12,206 nt of DNA from Bdellovibrionaceae bacterium UBA2339. GTDB taxonomy: Bacteria > Bdellovibrionota > Bdellovibrionia > Bdellovibrionales > JAMPXM01. Location: the NCBI GenBank assembly GCA_002344785.1, contig DDUL01000031.1:1-12206 (forward strand), written 5' to 3'. Under the pieces are notes generated by a model that saw only the letters and a program-made list of their open reading frames with translations, was not told where the DNA came from and did not search any database. Each line of letters starts with the position of its first letter. The stretch's first letter is position 1. This document shows positions 1 through 5,817 of this stretch, in pieces. Position numbers and translations under genes: made by a program.

Positions 1-1
1 T

Positions 2-85
2 GTAGCGACTCCGGTCGCAACGCCGGTCGCAACACCGATTGCAACGCCAGTGGCGACTCCTGTGGCGACTCCTGTGGCGACGCCG
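2..85 (+). repeat. 12-bp tandem repeat encoding (V/I)ATP x7
   Basis: Seven in-frame 12-base units of the type GTSGCRACNCCN encode VATP (one IATP). The three copies nearest the enzyme domain (50-85) are almost identical at the DNA level, while the outer ones differ at third positions. The array probably continues to the left of the window. It forms an extended Pro/Thr-rich linker. The unit is a multiple of three, so copy-number changes would alter linker length without breaking the frame. Confidence 0.9.
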
Positions 86-1057
86 AGGGCGGCGGATCGC
101 GCTTTGCCACCGGCACAGCGAGTGGAAGACTTGCTGCCGTCGGCGGCTCAGCGTGCACAACTTGCGACAAGTGATCCTCGACATATTCCCGCGGAGTGGT
201 TGCAGGGGCCAGGGGCCTCGCTCTTTGATAATCCGCTTTGCAATCGAATCGATGTGTCGACGACACAAATGGAGCTGACGGCGGAGCAGCAGGCGGCGCT
301 ACAAACGGCGAGCCTGACGCCGCAAATGCCAAGTGCGCACTTGCGGGATGTGGCGAAGCTTGTGCGCGAGCGCGGCTTAAGCGTGAATCCGATTTTGCTG
401 CAGAAGAATCACTTTGTTTGTGTGATGTTGCCGATTGCGATTCGCATGAATGCGCAAGTTTATCGACAGCGAATTGAAGTGCTGCGCCTGCAGGCGTCCA
501 GTGAACGCAATGAGGTGACGTCGGAGGAAACGGCGTGGTTGGCCTCGATTCGTCAAAGCTATGGGCTGAGTGCATCGGCAAGCTTTGCTGAGATCTTGGC
601 GCGCGTGGATGTGGTGCCGGTGTCTTTGTTGTTGGCACAAGCGGCGAAAGAAACGGCGTGGGGAACGAGCCGTGCGATGGAGCAAACGAACAATTTGTTT
701 GGTCGTCGCGGGGTTCAGGGCGAGACCTGCGTGACGGTGGTGGCCAACGGGCCGTGCTTGAAGCGCTATGCTTCGATCGTCGAGTCGCTGGCGGATCAGA
801 TTTATCTCCTCAACACGGGCGATCAGGCCTATGTCCGTCGCTATCGCGAGCTGCGGGCTCGTATGCGACGCGAGGGAAGCGCGCTGAATGCGGTGGAATT
901 GGCCGAGACGCTGGATGGGTATTCTCAACAGGGTCGGGCGTATGTTGTTGATTTGCGCAAGATCATGAGCGAGTGGAATCAGCTCGTGAAGTATGAGTTC
1001 CGCGAGGCCTCGACGCCGCCGGCGCGTATGCAGCCGGTGCGACGTGAAGATCCTTAA
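2..1057 (+). CDS. Bax-like N-acetylglucosaminidase, exported peptidoglycan hydrolase (5' partial)
   Basis: The reading frame is open to the left edge, so the true start lies outside the window; a GTG at 50 sits inside a repeat and is an unlikely start. The visible N-terminus is seven VATP/IATP tetrapeptides (2-85), then a Pro/Ala-rich linker. The C-terminal half matches the glucosaminidase fold of Bax proteins: VPVSLLLAQAAKETAWGTSR followed by NNLFG, with the expected catalytic Glu encoded at 650-652. A two-Cys insert (ETC...GPC) and LNTGDQAYVRRYRELR follow, like the Bax NxxxAYxxLR motif. By family it cleaves the glycan backbone of peptidoglycan in the periplasm or at the cell surface. The repeat linker probably joins the enzyme to an upstream domain or signal peptide that cannot be seen. 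Family assignment is firm; the biological role is unknown. Confidence 0.85.
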   Translation, partial: VATPVATPVATPIATPVATPVATPVATPRAADRALPPAQRVEDLLPSAAQRAQLATSDPRHIPAEWLQGPGASLFDNPLCNRIDVSTTQMELTAEQQAALQTASLTPQMPSAHLRDVAKLVRERGLSVNPILLQKNHFVCVMLPIAIRMNAQVYRQRIEVLRLQASSERNEVTSEETAWLASIRQSYGLSASASFAEILARVDVVPVSLLLAQAAKETAWGTSRAMEQTNNLFGRRGVQGETCVTVVANGPCLKRYASIVESLADQIYLLNTGDQAYVRRYRELRARMRREGSALNAVELAETLDGYSQQGRAYVVDLRKIMSEWNQLVKYEFREASTPPARMQPVRREDP

Positions 1058-1144
1058 GCCCTGATGGCTGATGGATGGGTTCGACGCGAAGTTTGGTATT
1101 CGGAATTGTTTGGGTCCACAACTTGTCTTGAGGAGTAAGGTCGT

Positions 1145-1762
1145 ATGAAGAACGTCATTGGAAAACTGATTGTGATGAGCACCGCGATGCTGAGCTTGGG
1201 AACAGCCGATGCAACGGTGGGATTGAAGGCACTGAAAACTTTCGATGGTCAGGTTATGCGCTGTGAAAACCGCGGTGACCAGGGTCGAATCGGTTATCGC
1301 ATCGTTGGCACGCAAGGCGTGTTGAAGGCGAATAACTTGGAAGTCTCGGTGGATGTTGAAACCTTGAAGTGCGTGGAGAATTCTGCGGGCCAGATGACTT
1401 TCTCGCCGCAGCCGCTCAGCGGCCGCAATGTGAATCTGCTCGGTGGATTCATCGAGTTCAAGAATCTCGAGTTCGTCGTGTACACGCCCGACTTTCAGTC
1501 GGTGAATGTGGCGCCGGTGAGCTTGGGTCAGTCGGCGACCTCGATGCTCGTGACAATCCCCGCAGCGAAAGTGCCGGGCTTGTTGTCGCGAAATTCGCAG
1601 GCCAACGGTGAGTCTCGAGCGGTGTTGATGGGCTTCTTGCGAGGCCAAGCTGACATGGGCGACGCGCGCACGGGCGAAATCTTGGATCGCAGTGTTGTGC
1701 CGTTTGGCAGCTATAACTTCTTGCTGAGCGACAAGATCGGCAATCTCACGATTGCGCGCTGA
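1145..1762 (+). CDS. Secreted protein of unknown function (205 aa)
   Basis: I do not recognise a family. The start is supported by a purine-rich GAGGAGTAAGG stretch just before the ATG. Residues 1-23 form a Sec signal peptide: basic MKNVIGK, then a hydrophobic core, with probable cleavage after ADA. The mature protein is about 180 residues and reads as mostly beta strand, with many alternating hydrophobic residues. It has only two cysteines (C40 and C76), which could form one disulfide. It starts 87 bases after the Bax-like gene on the same strand with no clear terminator between them, so the two may be co-transcribed. A periplasmic or outer-membrane-associated role is inferred from the signal peptide only. 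Confidence 0.75.
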   Translation: MKNVIGKLIVMSTAMLSLGTADATVGLKALKTFDGQVMRCENRGDQGRIGYRIVGTQGVLKANNLEVSVDVETLKCVENSAGQMTFSPQPLSGRNVNLLGGFIEFKNLEFVVYTPDFQSVNVAPVSLGQSATSMLVTIPAAKVPGLLSRNSQANGESRAVLMGFLRGQADMGDARTGEILDRSVVPFGSYNFLLSDKIGNLTIAR

Positions 1763-1781
1763 TCTCGAGGGTATGAAGTGA

Positions 1782-1956
1782 GGGGTGGGTCAAGGAGCTG
1801 GCCTCCAGGCGAACTGGCGGCCAGAGGGCCCTTAACCTGAGTTCCCCAGAGCTTTGTACCCAAGCTCTACGCCTATGCTTTACAACTGCGGCCGAGCCAC
1901 CTAAATTGTTTCGCAGATGAATTGGCGAAACCCTGGGGGCTCGGCCTTTGTTGTTT
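1782..1956 (+). ncRNA. Candidate structured RNA or structured 3' UTR (nested hairpins ending in a terminator)
   Basis: Three stacked structures fill the gap between the secreted-protein gene and the tRNA. (I) A long stem: GGGG 1782-1785/CCCC 1844-1847, GGTCAAGG 1788-1795/CCTTAACC 1830-1837 (one mismatch), CTGGCC 1798-1803/GGCCAG 1819-1824 and CCAG 1805-1808/CTGG 1814-1817, capped by a GCGAA loop. (II) AGAGCTT 1848-1854/AAGCTCT 1862-1868 with a 7-base loop. (III) GGCCGAGCC 1890-1898/GGCTCGGCC 1938-1946, enclosing TTTCGC 1909-1914/GCGAAA 1925-1930 and followed by TTTGTTGTTT. I see no match to the 6S, SRP (4.5S), tmRNA or RNase P signature motifs. No convincing promoter was found, so it may be the 3' UTR of the upstream gene. 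Confidence 0.5.
1890..1956 (+). terminator. Rho-independent terminator with an internal stem
   Basis: A 9-bp perfect inverted repeat (GGCCGAGCC/GGCTCGGCC) is followed directly by the T-rich tract TTTGTTGTTT. The 39-base enclosed segment contains a second 6-bp stem, so the hairpin is larger than a usual terminator. It lies downstream of the 1145-1762 gene and upstream of the tRNA, and should end transcription of that unit. Confidence 0.65.
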
Positions 1957-1994
1957 GAGGCTTTGTTCTAAGGCGCTTGGTCAGTTGAGAATCT

Positions 1995-2079
1995 GCCCAG
2001 ATGGTGAAATTGGTAGACACGCGGGTCTTAGAAGCCCGTGCCGTAAGGCGTGTAGGTTCAAGTCCTATTCTGGGCACCA
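1995..2079 (+). tRNA. tRNA-Leu, anticodon UAG
   Basis: The cloverleaf is complete. The acceptor stem is GCCCAGA 1995-2001 with TCTGGGC 2069-2075, then discriminator A and an encoded CCA. The D arm contains the GGTAGAC element. The anticodon stem CGGGT/GCCCG (inner T-G wobble) closes loop CTTAGAA, with anticodon TAG at 2029-2031. The long variable arm GCC-GTAA-GGC marks a class II tRNA, and the T loop is TTCAAGT. It decodes CUN leucine codons. A leucine tRNA has no preceding cluster here and ends in its own terminator, so it appears to be a single-gene unit. Confidence 0.97.
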
Positions 2080-2122
2080 ACATAATCCCAACTATTGAAT
2101 CCAACTATTTAGCCAAATATTG

Positions 2123-2155
2123 AAAAACCCGGGCTCGTCCCGGCTTTTTGTTTTT
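2123..2155 (+). terminator. Rho-independent terminator of tRNA-Leu
   Basis: An A-tract precedes the hairpin CCGGG 2129-2133/CCCGG 2139-2143 with a CTCGT loop, followed by CTTTTTGTTTTT. The A and T tracts can extend the stem after one C-C mismatch. It lies 44 bases after the tRNA 3' end. Confidence 0.85.
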
Positions 2156-2275
2156 GAGAATTCATTCATTCGACCTGATGAAGTTCAAGGGTCGGAGAGC
2201 TACAAATTTCACCTCAAATCAGACTTGTTTCGGAAGGGAAGCGCCTCAGATAGGAGAACCCCAACTGGAGGTCAT

Positions 2276-2632
2276 ATGCGTCGCGAACTTCGATTCACTT
2301 TGAGTTTGTTCTTGGGTTTGCAGGTGGCGGTCGTAGCGGCTGCTGCGAGCCGAGCTGGCTTTCAGCATGATGGTGTTTGGGTCGACTCCCCGGAGCAGGC
2401 GCGGGCCATGGTCGAAGCCATGCATCGAGCGAACACCAACGATACGGATCATGGTGTCTGCTACGTCGGTGGCTATGAAGACGCGCTGGAGAATTTGGGG
2501 CAAGTGGCGAAAGATGCGGTGAGCCTCAGCGTGCTCGACGTGTATGGCGAAAGCGAATTTCCACCATTGGATGTTGAGGCCTCGACGGACAGCGGAATTG
2601 AAGCTTACGGAATTCTCTCCGCTTGCGAGTGA
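2276..2632 (+). CDS. Small secreted protein of unknown function (118 aa)
   Basis: The frame is open from 2120, but that start would lie inside the tRNA terminator. I choose the ATG at 2276 because GGAGG (2267-2271) stands four bases before it and because the product then opens with a signal peptide: MRREL followed by a hydrophobic stretch to about AAAASRA. The mature part is about 90 residues, acidic, with two cysteines (in the HGVCYVGGYEDA segment and in the terminal SACE) that could pair as a disulfide. No family was recognised. Its stop is one base away from the stop of the convergent permease gene, so there is no room for a separate terminator between them. Confidence 0.7.
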   Translation: MRRELRFTLSLFLGLQVAVVAAAASRAGFQHDGVWVDSPEQARAMVEAMHRANTNDTDHGVCYVGGYEDALENLGQVAKDAVSLSVLDVYGESEFPPLDVEASTDSGIEAYGILSACE

Positions 2633-2633
2633 G

Positions 2634-3599
2634 TTATCCGCCGAGGAGCCAGGCGCTCAGGCTGATGTAGTAGGGAATGCCGATCAATACATTCATCGGA
2701 AAGGTGATCGCCAACGGCAAGGCGACGTAAAAGGCCGGGCTTGCATCGGGGACGGACGCGCGAATTGCGGCGGGGGCCGCGATGTAAGAGGCGCTGCCGA
2801 CGAGGGCGGACATGAGCACGAGATTGCCTCGCTCAATACCGGCAGCCGCCAGTAAGAGTGCCGCGAGAGTGCCCATGGTGAGCGGCAGAGCGACGGCGAG
2901 CACGAGAGCTCGCCATTTCAGTTGCAGAGCTTGGCGAATTTGATTTTGGGCCAGCAGGCCCAAGTCCAACAAGAAAAAGGCGAGCACGCCTTTGAAACTA
3001 CCGACGACAACCGGTGAAATTGAGTTCCAAGATTTCTCATTGAGCGCAAGGCCAATGGCAAAGCCGCCGAGCAGGAGCACGACGGACTTGCCGGTGAGTA
3101 TGCCTCGCCATGAGGCGGGCGTGTTGGTCGAGCTCGCTCGCCAGCGACCGTAAAGATAGAGCGCGAGGATGATCGCCGGAATCTCCATCATCGCCATGGC
3201 GGCAACCATGTAGCCAGACGAAGTGATGCCTTCGTTTTCAAGATACTCAACGGCCGTGATGAAGGTGATGGCGCTCACACTTCCGTAGGCAGCGGCGACG
3301 CCGGTGGCGTTGCCAAGTCCCAGCCATCGTCGGAAGGCAAAGAAGTAAACGGCGGGGATGAGGGCGCAAAAGAAAAAGCCGATGCTGAGGGTGGGGAGCA
3401 GTCCCTCGAGTGTCGGGGAGATACGAACTTCGTGGCCGCCCTTGAGACCCAGTGCGAGCAGCATGAAGATCGACAAAAACTTGCTGATGTCGGCGGGGAT
3501 GCTGAGATCTGAGCGAAGCGCGGCGGCTAGCATGCCGAGAAAGAAGAACAAGAGGCTCAGGTCGATGGACAGAAAGTGTGCGTAGAGTTGGTGGAGCAT
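2634..3599 (-). CDS. SbtA-family sodium-dependent bicarbonate permease (321 aa)
   Basis: An integral membrane protein with about ten hydrophobic segments. It matches the SbtA (Sbt_1/DUF897) family by two symmetric motif regions that in known SbtA proteins line the bicarbonate/Na+ site: GSVSAITF at residues 106-113 and SASYIAAPAAIR at 269-280, the latter followed by VPDASPAFYVALPLAITFP. The N-terminal FMLLALGLKGG stretch also fits. The central cytoplasmic loop (about 151-170) is short, and the protein is shorter than the roughly 370-residue cyanobacterial SbtA. By family it would import bicarbonate with sodium; the substrate in non-photosynthetic hosts is less certain. It is the last gene of a three-gene - strand group. 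GAGG at 3605-3608 is the likely ribosome binding site and is buried in a hairpin. No SbtB-like regulator is visible. Confidence 0.88.
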   Translation of the reverse strand: MLHQLYAHFLSIDLSLLFFFLGMLAAALRSDLSIPADISKFLSIFMLLALGLKGGHEVRISPTLEGLLPTLSIGFFFCALIPAVYFFAFRRWLGLGNATGVAAAYGSVSAITFITAVEYLENEGITSSGYMVAAMAMMEIPAIILALYLYGRWRASSTNTPASWRGILTGKSVVLLLGGFAIGLALNEKSWNSISPVVVGSFKGVLAFFLLDLGLLAQNQIRQALQLKWRALVLAVALPLTMGTLAALLLAAAGIERGNLVLMSALVGSASYIAAPAAIRASVPDASPAFYVALPLAITFPMNVLIGIPYYISLSAWLLGG

Positions 3600-3601
3600 T
3601 T

Positions 3602-3639
3602 GGGCCTCGCCAGTTCCTTGTAAAGGAAGGCTGAGGCCC
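3602..3639 (-). promoter_or_regulatory. 5' UTR hairpin covering the permease ribosome binding site
   Basis: Arms GGGCCTC 3602-3608/GAGGCCC 3633-3639, GCC 3609-3611/GGC 3629-3631 and TTCCTT 3614-3619/AAGGAA 3623-3628 stack into a 16-bp stem with a GTA loop and small bulges. In the - strand mRNA the 3' arm contains the GAGG that stands five bases before the permease ATG, so folding would hide the Shine-Dalgarno sequence. A second hairpin, CCCGG 3637-3641/CCGGG 3647-3651, overlaps its outer end. The base pairing is read directly; regulation is inferred. Confidence 0.6.
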
Positions 3640-3652
3640 GGGCAAGCCGGGT

Positions 3653-4255
3653 TTAACCGAGCAAGTTCTTGTAGCGCTTCAGCGCGGCCTCGTAACCGGC
3701 ATGGTTGAATTTTTGTGGTTTGGCCGCGTAAGTGCCGAGAATTCGATCAAACCAGAAAAAGCAGATGCCGTAATTTTTGAGCATTCGACCTTCATCTGAG
3801 AATTGCAGGTGATGAAAGTCATGTCGGGCGCGGAGGCGGAGATACCAAGTTTTGAGAACTGGAAAGCGGAGCATCCAGAAGTCGTTTTGGTGCATGGAAG
3901 TGTGCATGGCGCCGAACAGGAAGTGCCCCCAGAGCAAGCCCGCACTTGTGAAGAGAGCTTGATAGAGAGCGGGGATGCCGAGAAGTGTGAGGCAGAGAAT
4001 GGTCGTGCCGATCACCACGGCGAGGGGGAGGAACCACTCAAGTCCGAGGCCAAGGATGTTGGAGCGACCGTCCGCGGAGCTGAGGTAGTCGCCGTCGCGA
4101 TGAAGAGGTTTTTTGGGCCCGTAGTCGCGAAGGTGATGGAGCATGTGCGACTTCGAAAGCCAGGGCACGTGTTCGCTATGTAAGAGCACATGTGTCCAGT
4201 AGCCGACGAACTCGGCATAGACGACTCCAAGGGCGAGGGCGAGTAAGCTCCACAT
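3653..4255 (-). CDS. Membrane di-iron hydroxylase of the fatty acid hydroxylase / carotenoid hydroxylase superfamily (200 aa)
   Basis: The start is set by AAGGAG six bases upstream of the ATG. The histidine boxes of the superfamily (PF04116 type) are present and ordered: H22xxxH26, H37xxH40H41, H118xxxH122 and H145xxH148H149. The first box is in the N-terminal membrane segment and the others lie on either side of hydrophobic stretches at about 66-95 and 98-118. These histidines bind a diiron centre that uses O2 to hydroxylate a lipid, sterol or carotenoid ring. The length (200 residues) suits the compact hydroxylases, including the CrtZ-like ones. No carotenoid or sterol pathway gene is in the window, so the substrate is open. 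It lies 59 bases downstream of the AhpD-like gene and 53 bases upstream of the permease, probably one operon. Confidence 0.85.
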   Translation of the reverse strand: MWSLLALALGVVYAEFVGYWTHVLLHSEHVPWLSKSHMLHHLRDYGPKKPLHRDGDYLSSADGRSNILGLGLEWFLPLAVVIGTTILCLTLLGIPALYQALFTSAGLLWGHFLFGAMHTSMHQNDFWMLRFPVLKTWYLRLRARHDFHHLQFSDEGRMLKNYGICFFWFDRILGTYAAKPQKFNHAGYEAALKRYKNLLG

Positions 4256-4277
4256 CTTAAACTCCTTTTGCGACGAA

Positions 4278-4306
4278 GCGCGCTGGCGGCTTCACCACCA
4301 GCGCGC
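4278..4306 (-). repeat. Strong intergenic inverted repeat between the AhpD-like and hydroxylase genes
   Basis: GCGCGCTGG 4278-4286 pairs perfectly with CCAGCGCGC 4298-4306. In the - strand RNA a further TGG/CCG (one wobble) extends it to a 12-bp stem with a TGAAG loop. No U-tract follows on the - strand, so it is unlikely to be a full terminator. It may protect the upstream message, reduce read-through or be an RNA-processing site. It ends ten bases short of the hydroxylase Shine-Dalgarno sequence, which stays outside the stem. Confidence 0.6.
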
Positions 4307-4314
4307 AGCAAGTT

Positions 4315-4890
4315 TCAACCCATGGCTTTGATGGCGTCGCGGTAACCTACGGTTGCGAGCATTTGGCCCATCTGCTGATAGCCGGCATCGCCGCGAGGCG
4401 GAGCAAAAGTGGCCAAGCCATCCACATATCGATTGTACATGCAGAAGGCCGCCGCAATGAGGACGGTGTCGTGAATGTCGCGATCTGTAGCGCCCAAGCG
4501 TCGCGCGTGTTCGACGTCTTGCTTGCTGACGGTGAGTGCGGCCTTTTGAACTTTTTCTGCGATCTTGAGCAGAGCGCGCAGTCGGTCAGAGATGGGTGCG
4601 AGATCTGGCGACTCCCAAACTTTGCGAGCGAGGCCGTTGGCTGTGCTGTGCACATCGGCGACAGCGCCGTGGCTCTCCGAGCAGAACACGCAATTATTCA
4701 GATAAGAAACGTAGCTAGCGATGATTTCTCGATCAGCTTTGCTCAGTGAGGGAGTTTCTTGCACGAGCAGAACTTCGGCGAGCTCGTTGAGAGGCTTTGC
4801 GGTTTCAGGATAGGCGCGCATGGGGCCGGTGATGCCGGGGAATCCAGCGGGAACATCGATGTGGGCTTGAGACGGTGGTGTTTTGTTCAT
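4315..4890 (-). CDS. AhpD-like peroxidase-related protein (carboxymuconolactone decarboxylase fold, 191 aa)
   Basis: AGGAG stands six bases before the ATG. The core has the AhpD signature C67-x-x-C70-x3-H74 in NNCVFCSESHGA, preceded by an acidic residue in KADREIIASYVSYL (E55), as in the 'uncharacterised peroxidase-related' subgroup. The remainder is helical, with the conserved AALTVSKQDVEHARRLGATD and MYNRYVDGLATF type segments. By family it is a cytosolic protein that reduces peroxides through the CxxC pair, fed by a dihydrolipoyl or similar donor. It is first in the - strand group with the hydroxylase and permease. A role in clearing lipid peroxides near the O2-using hydroxylase is plausible but inferred. 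Confidence 0.87.
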   Translation of the reverse strand: MNKTPPSQAHIDVPAGFPGITGPMRAYPETAKPLNELAEVLLVQETPSLSKADREIIASYVSYLNNCVFCSESHGAVADVHSTANGLARKVWESPDLAPISDRLRALLKIAEKVQKAALTVSKQDVEHARRLGATDRDIHDTVLIAAAFCMYNRYVDGLATFAPPRGDAGYQQMGQMLATVGYRDAIKAMG

Positions 4891-4956
4891 GTGTGACTCC
4901 TGTTGGGGCGGCGAAGCTTGTGCGCGGTTGTGGCAGGCTTCGAGTTAACTTCTGAA

Positions 4957-4972
4957 CTTCGTTGTGACGAAG
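4957..4972. repeat. Short dyad CTTCGT-N4-ACGAAG upstream of the AhpD-like gene
   Basis: Perfect 6-bp arms (4957-4962 and 4967-4972) with a TGTG spacer lie 67 bases upstream of the AhpD-like start, in the presumed promoter region of that group. Shape and position suit a regulator operator or a leader hairpin. The larger repeat at 5005-5035 has the same CTTCG/CGAAG ends. No promoter boxes could be fixed with confidence. Confidence 0.4.
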
Positions 4973-5004
4973 AACTTTGCGGGAACCCCAATAGGCTAAG
5001 GTCA

Positions 5005-5035
5005 CTTCGCCGATTTCGCTAGGAAATCGACGAAG
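5005..5035 (-). repeat. 13-bp inverted repeat in the 214-base gap between the six-cysteine protein and the AhpD-like gene
   Basis: CTTCGCCGATTTC 5005-5017 pairs with GAAATCGACGAAG 5023-5035 around a GCTAG loop. The single irregular position (5010/5030) is a C-A mismatch if + strand RNA is made but a G-U pair in - strand RNA. All 13 pairs therefore form only in the - strand transcript, which agrees with the direction of both flanking genes. No U-run follows. It may be a weak terminator for the upstream gene or a leader element for the downstream one. Confidence 0.5.
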
Positions 5036-5104
5036 CCGGAGTCGACATAAAACCAAAACTCAACAATGTGCAGGCCGGATGGGAAGTGTGAACGCGGAGA
5101 GAGT

Positions 5105-5608
5105 TTAAAGGTTGGTGCAGTTTTGACCATCCTTCCAGGACTTACCGCCTGCTGCATCGCACTCATTCTTTGGAACCGGGTTGTTGACGATGAGCCCGCC
5201 TTGGCAGCCGCGCTTTGCGTAGCAAAAGCCGCGTGGCGTACTGAGAATTTGCTGCATTTCCGCGAGTTGGTACTGAAGTTCTTCAATCCCATACTGCGCG
5301 CTTTCGAGTTCGCCGCAATCGACAGCTTCACGAAGTTTGTCGACGGTGAGGCGAAACATCTCTTGCTGGGACGCAATTTCGGGGATGGCTTTGCAAAGCG
5401 GCGCGCCGATCGGCGGTGGCGCATTGCCAATGGGAATCGGCAGTTCCACGACGTCAGCATGAGCGAAGGCCGGTATGAGCAACATGATCGCGGTCGCGGC
5501 CCGCAAGCCGGCCGAGCGAAGCGTGTTGGAAAGGAGTTTGTGGCGTGATTTGAATTCTGGAGAGTTCACGGGGCAAAGTGACGGACTGGGGATGGCTCTG
5601 TGAATCAC
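5105..5608 (-). CDS. Small exported six-cysteine protein of unknown function (167 aa, GTG start)
   Basis: The start is a GTG at 5608, backed by a perfect AAGGAGG (5616-5622) seven bases upstream. The result is an unusually long signal region: about 33 residues of polar and basic n-region (RHK, R, R), then a hydrophobic AATAIMLLIPAFAHA with likely cleavage before DVVELP. The mature part is about 117 residues with six cysteines (in PLC, VDC, GFC, RGC, NEC and QNC), enough for three disulfides. A helical middle (about 78-125, QQEMFRLTVDKLREA and following) may form a coiled coil. The last 20 residues carry a CxxxGG...C pattern seen in many secreted proteins. I recognise no family. It follows the cyclase gene by 209 bases and could be in its operon or have its own promoter. 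Confidence 0.75.
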   Translation of the reverse strand: MIHRAIPSPSLCPVNSPEFKSRHKLLSNTLRSAGLRAATAIMLLIPAFAHADVVELPIPIGNAPPPIGAPLCKAIPEIASQQEMFRLTVDKLREAVDCGELESAQYGIEELQYQLAEMQQILSTPRGFCYAKRGCQGGLIVNNPVPKNECDAAGGKSWKDGQNCTNL

Positions 5609-5615
5609 GGCGATA

Positions 5616-5622
5616 CCTCCTT
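5616..5622 (-). promoter_or_regulatory. Consensus Shine-Dalgarno fixing a GTG start
   Basis: AAGGAGG on the - strand, seven bases before the GTG at 5608. It is the best ribosome binding site in the window and the reason for preferring GTG over a later start inside the signal peptide. Confidence 0.75.
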
Positions 5623-5817
5623 GTGTGCGGTCATTGATTGGTGAGGACGTCGGAGCCGCGAACCTCGAGGTGTGTGTGACGTCTTGCAGACTGACTCACA
5701 CGCGCCCAAGGGGCGGTGTCAGAATTCCTCGAAAGTGTTGTGACGCAAGCTTGATGCCGCTGTGGCCTCGCACTTTTGCACCACGCGCCGCGTACGGACG
5801 CAGGTCGAGTGGCGAGC

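Noticed and set aside
377..1648. 423-residue open frame on the - strand across the Bax-like gene and the secreted-protein gene
   Set aside because: It is antisense to two well-supported genes, has an Arg/His/Gln-rich composition typical of a shadow frame, spans their intergenic gap and shows no domain.
1782..1956. Known RNAs (6S, SRP/4.5S, tmRNA, RNase P, cobalamin riboswitch) for the hairpin array
   Set aside because: The diagnostic motifs were looked for and not seen: no SRP GGAA apical domain, no 6S end-to-end stem, no tRNA-like ends, no B12 box. It is left unassigned.
1901..2104. 67-residue - strand frame with a RIGLEPTRLTA-like peptide
   Set aside because: It is the reverse complement of the leucine tRNA and its flanks. 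Such peptides are a familiar false annotation over tRNA genes.
2120..2275. N-terminal extension of the small secreted protein from an ATG at 2120
   Set aside because: It would start inside the tRNA terminator with no ribosome binding site; the ATG at 2276 has GGAGG and yields a signal peptide.
5703..5715. Small CGCCC-AAG-GGGCG hairpin and the GTGTGA/TCACAC dyad just left of it as terminators of the cyclase gene
   Set aside because: The stems are short or interrupted and no U-tract follows on the - strand, so a terminator call cannot be supported.
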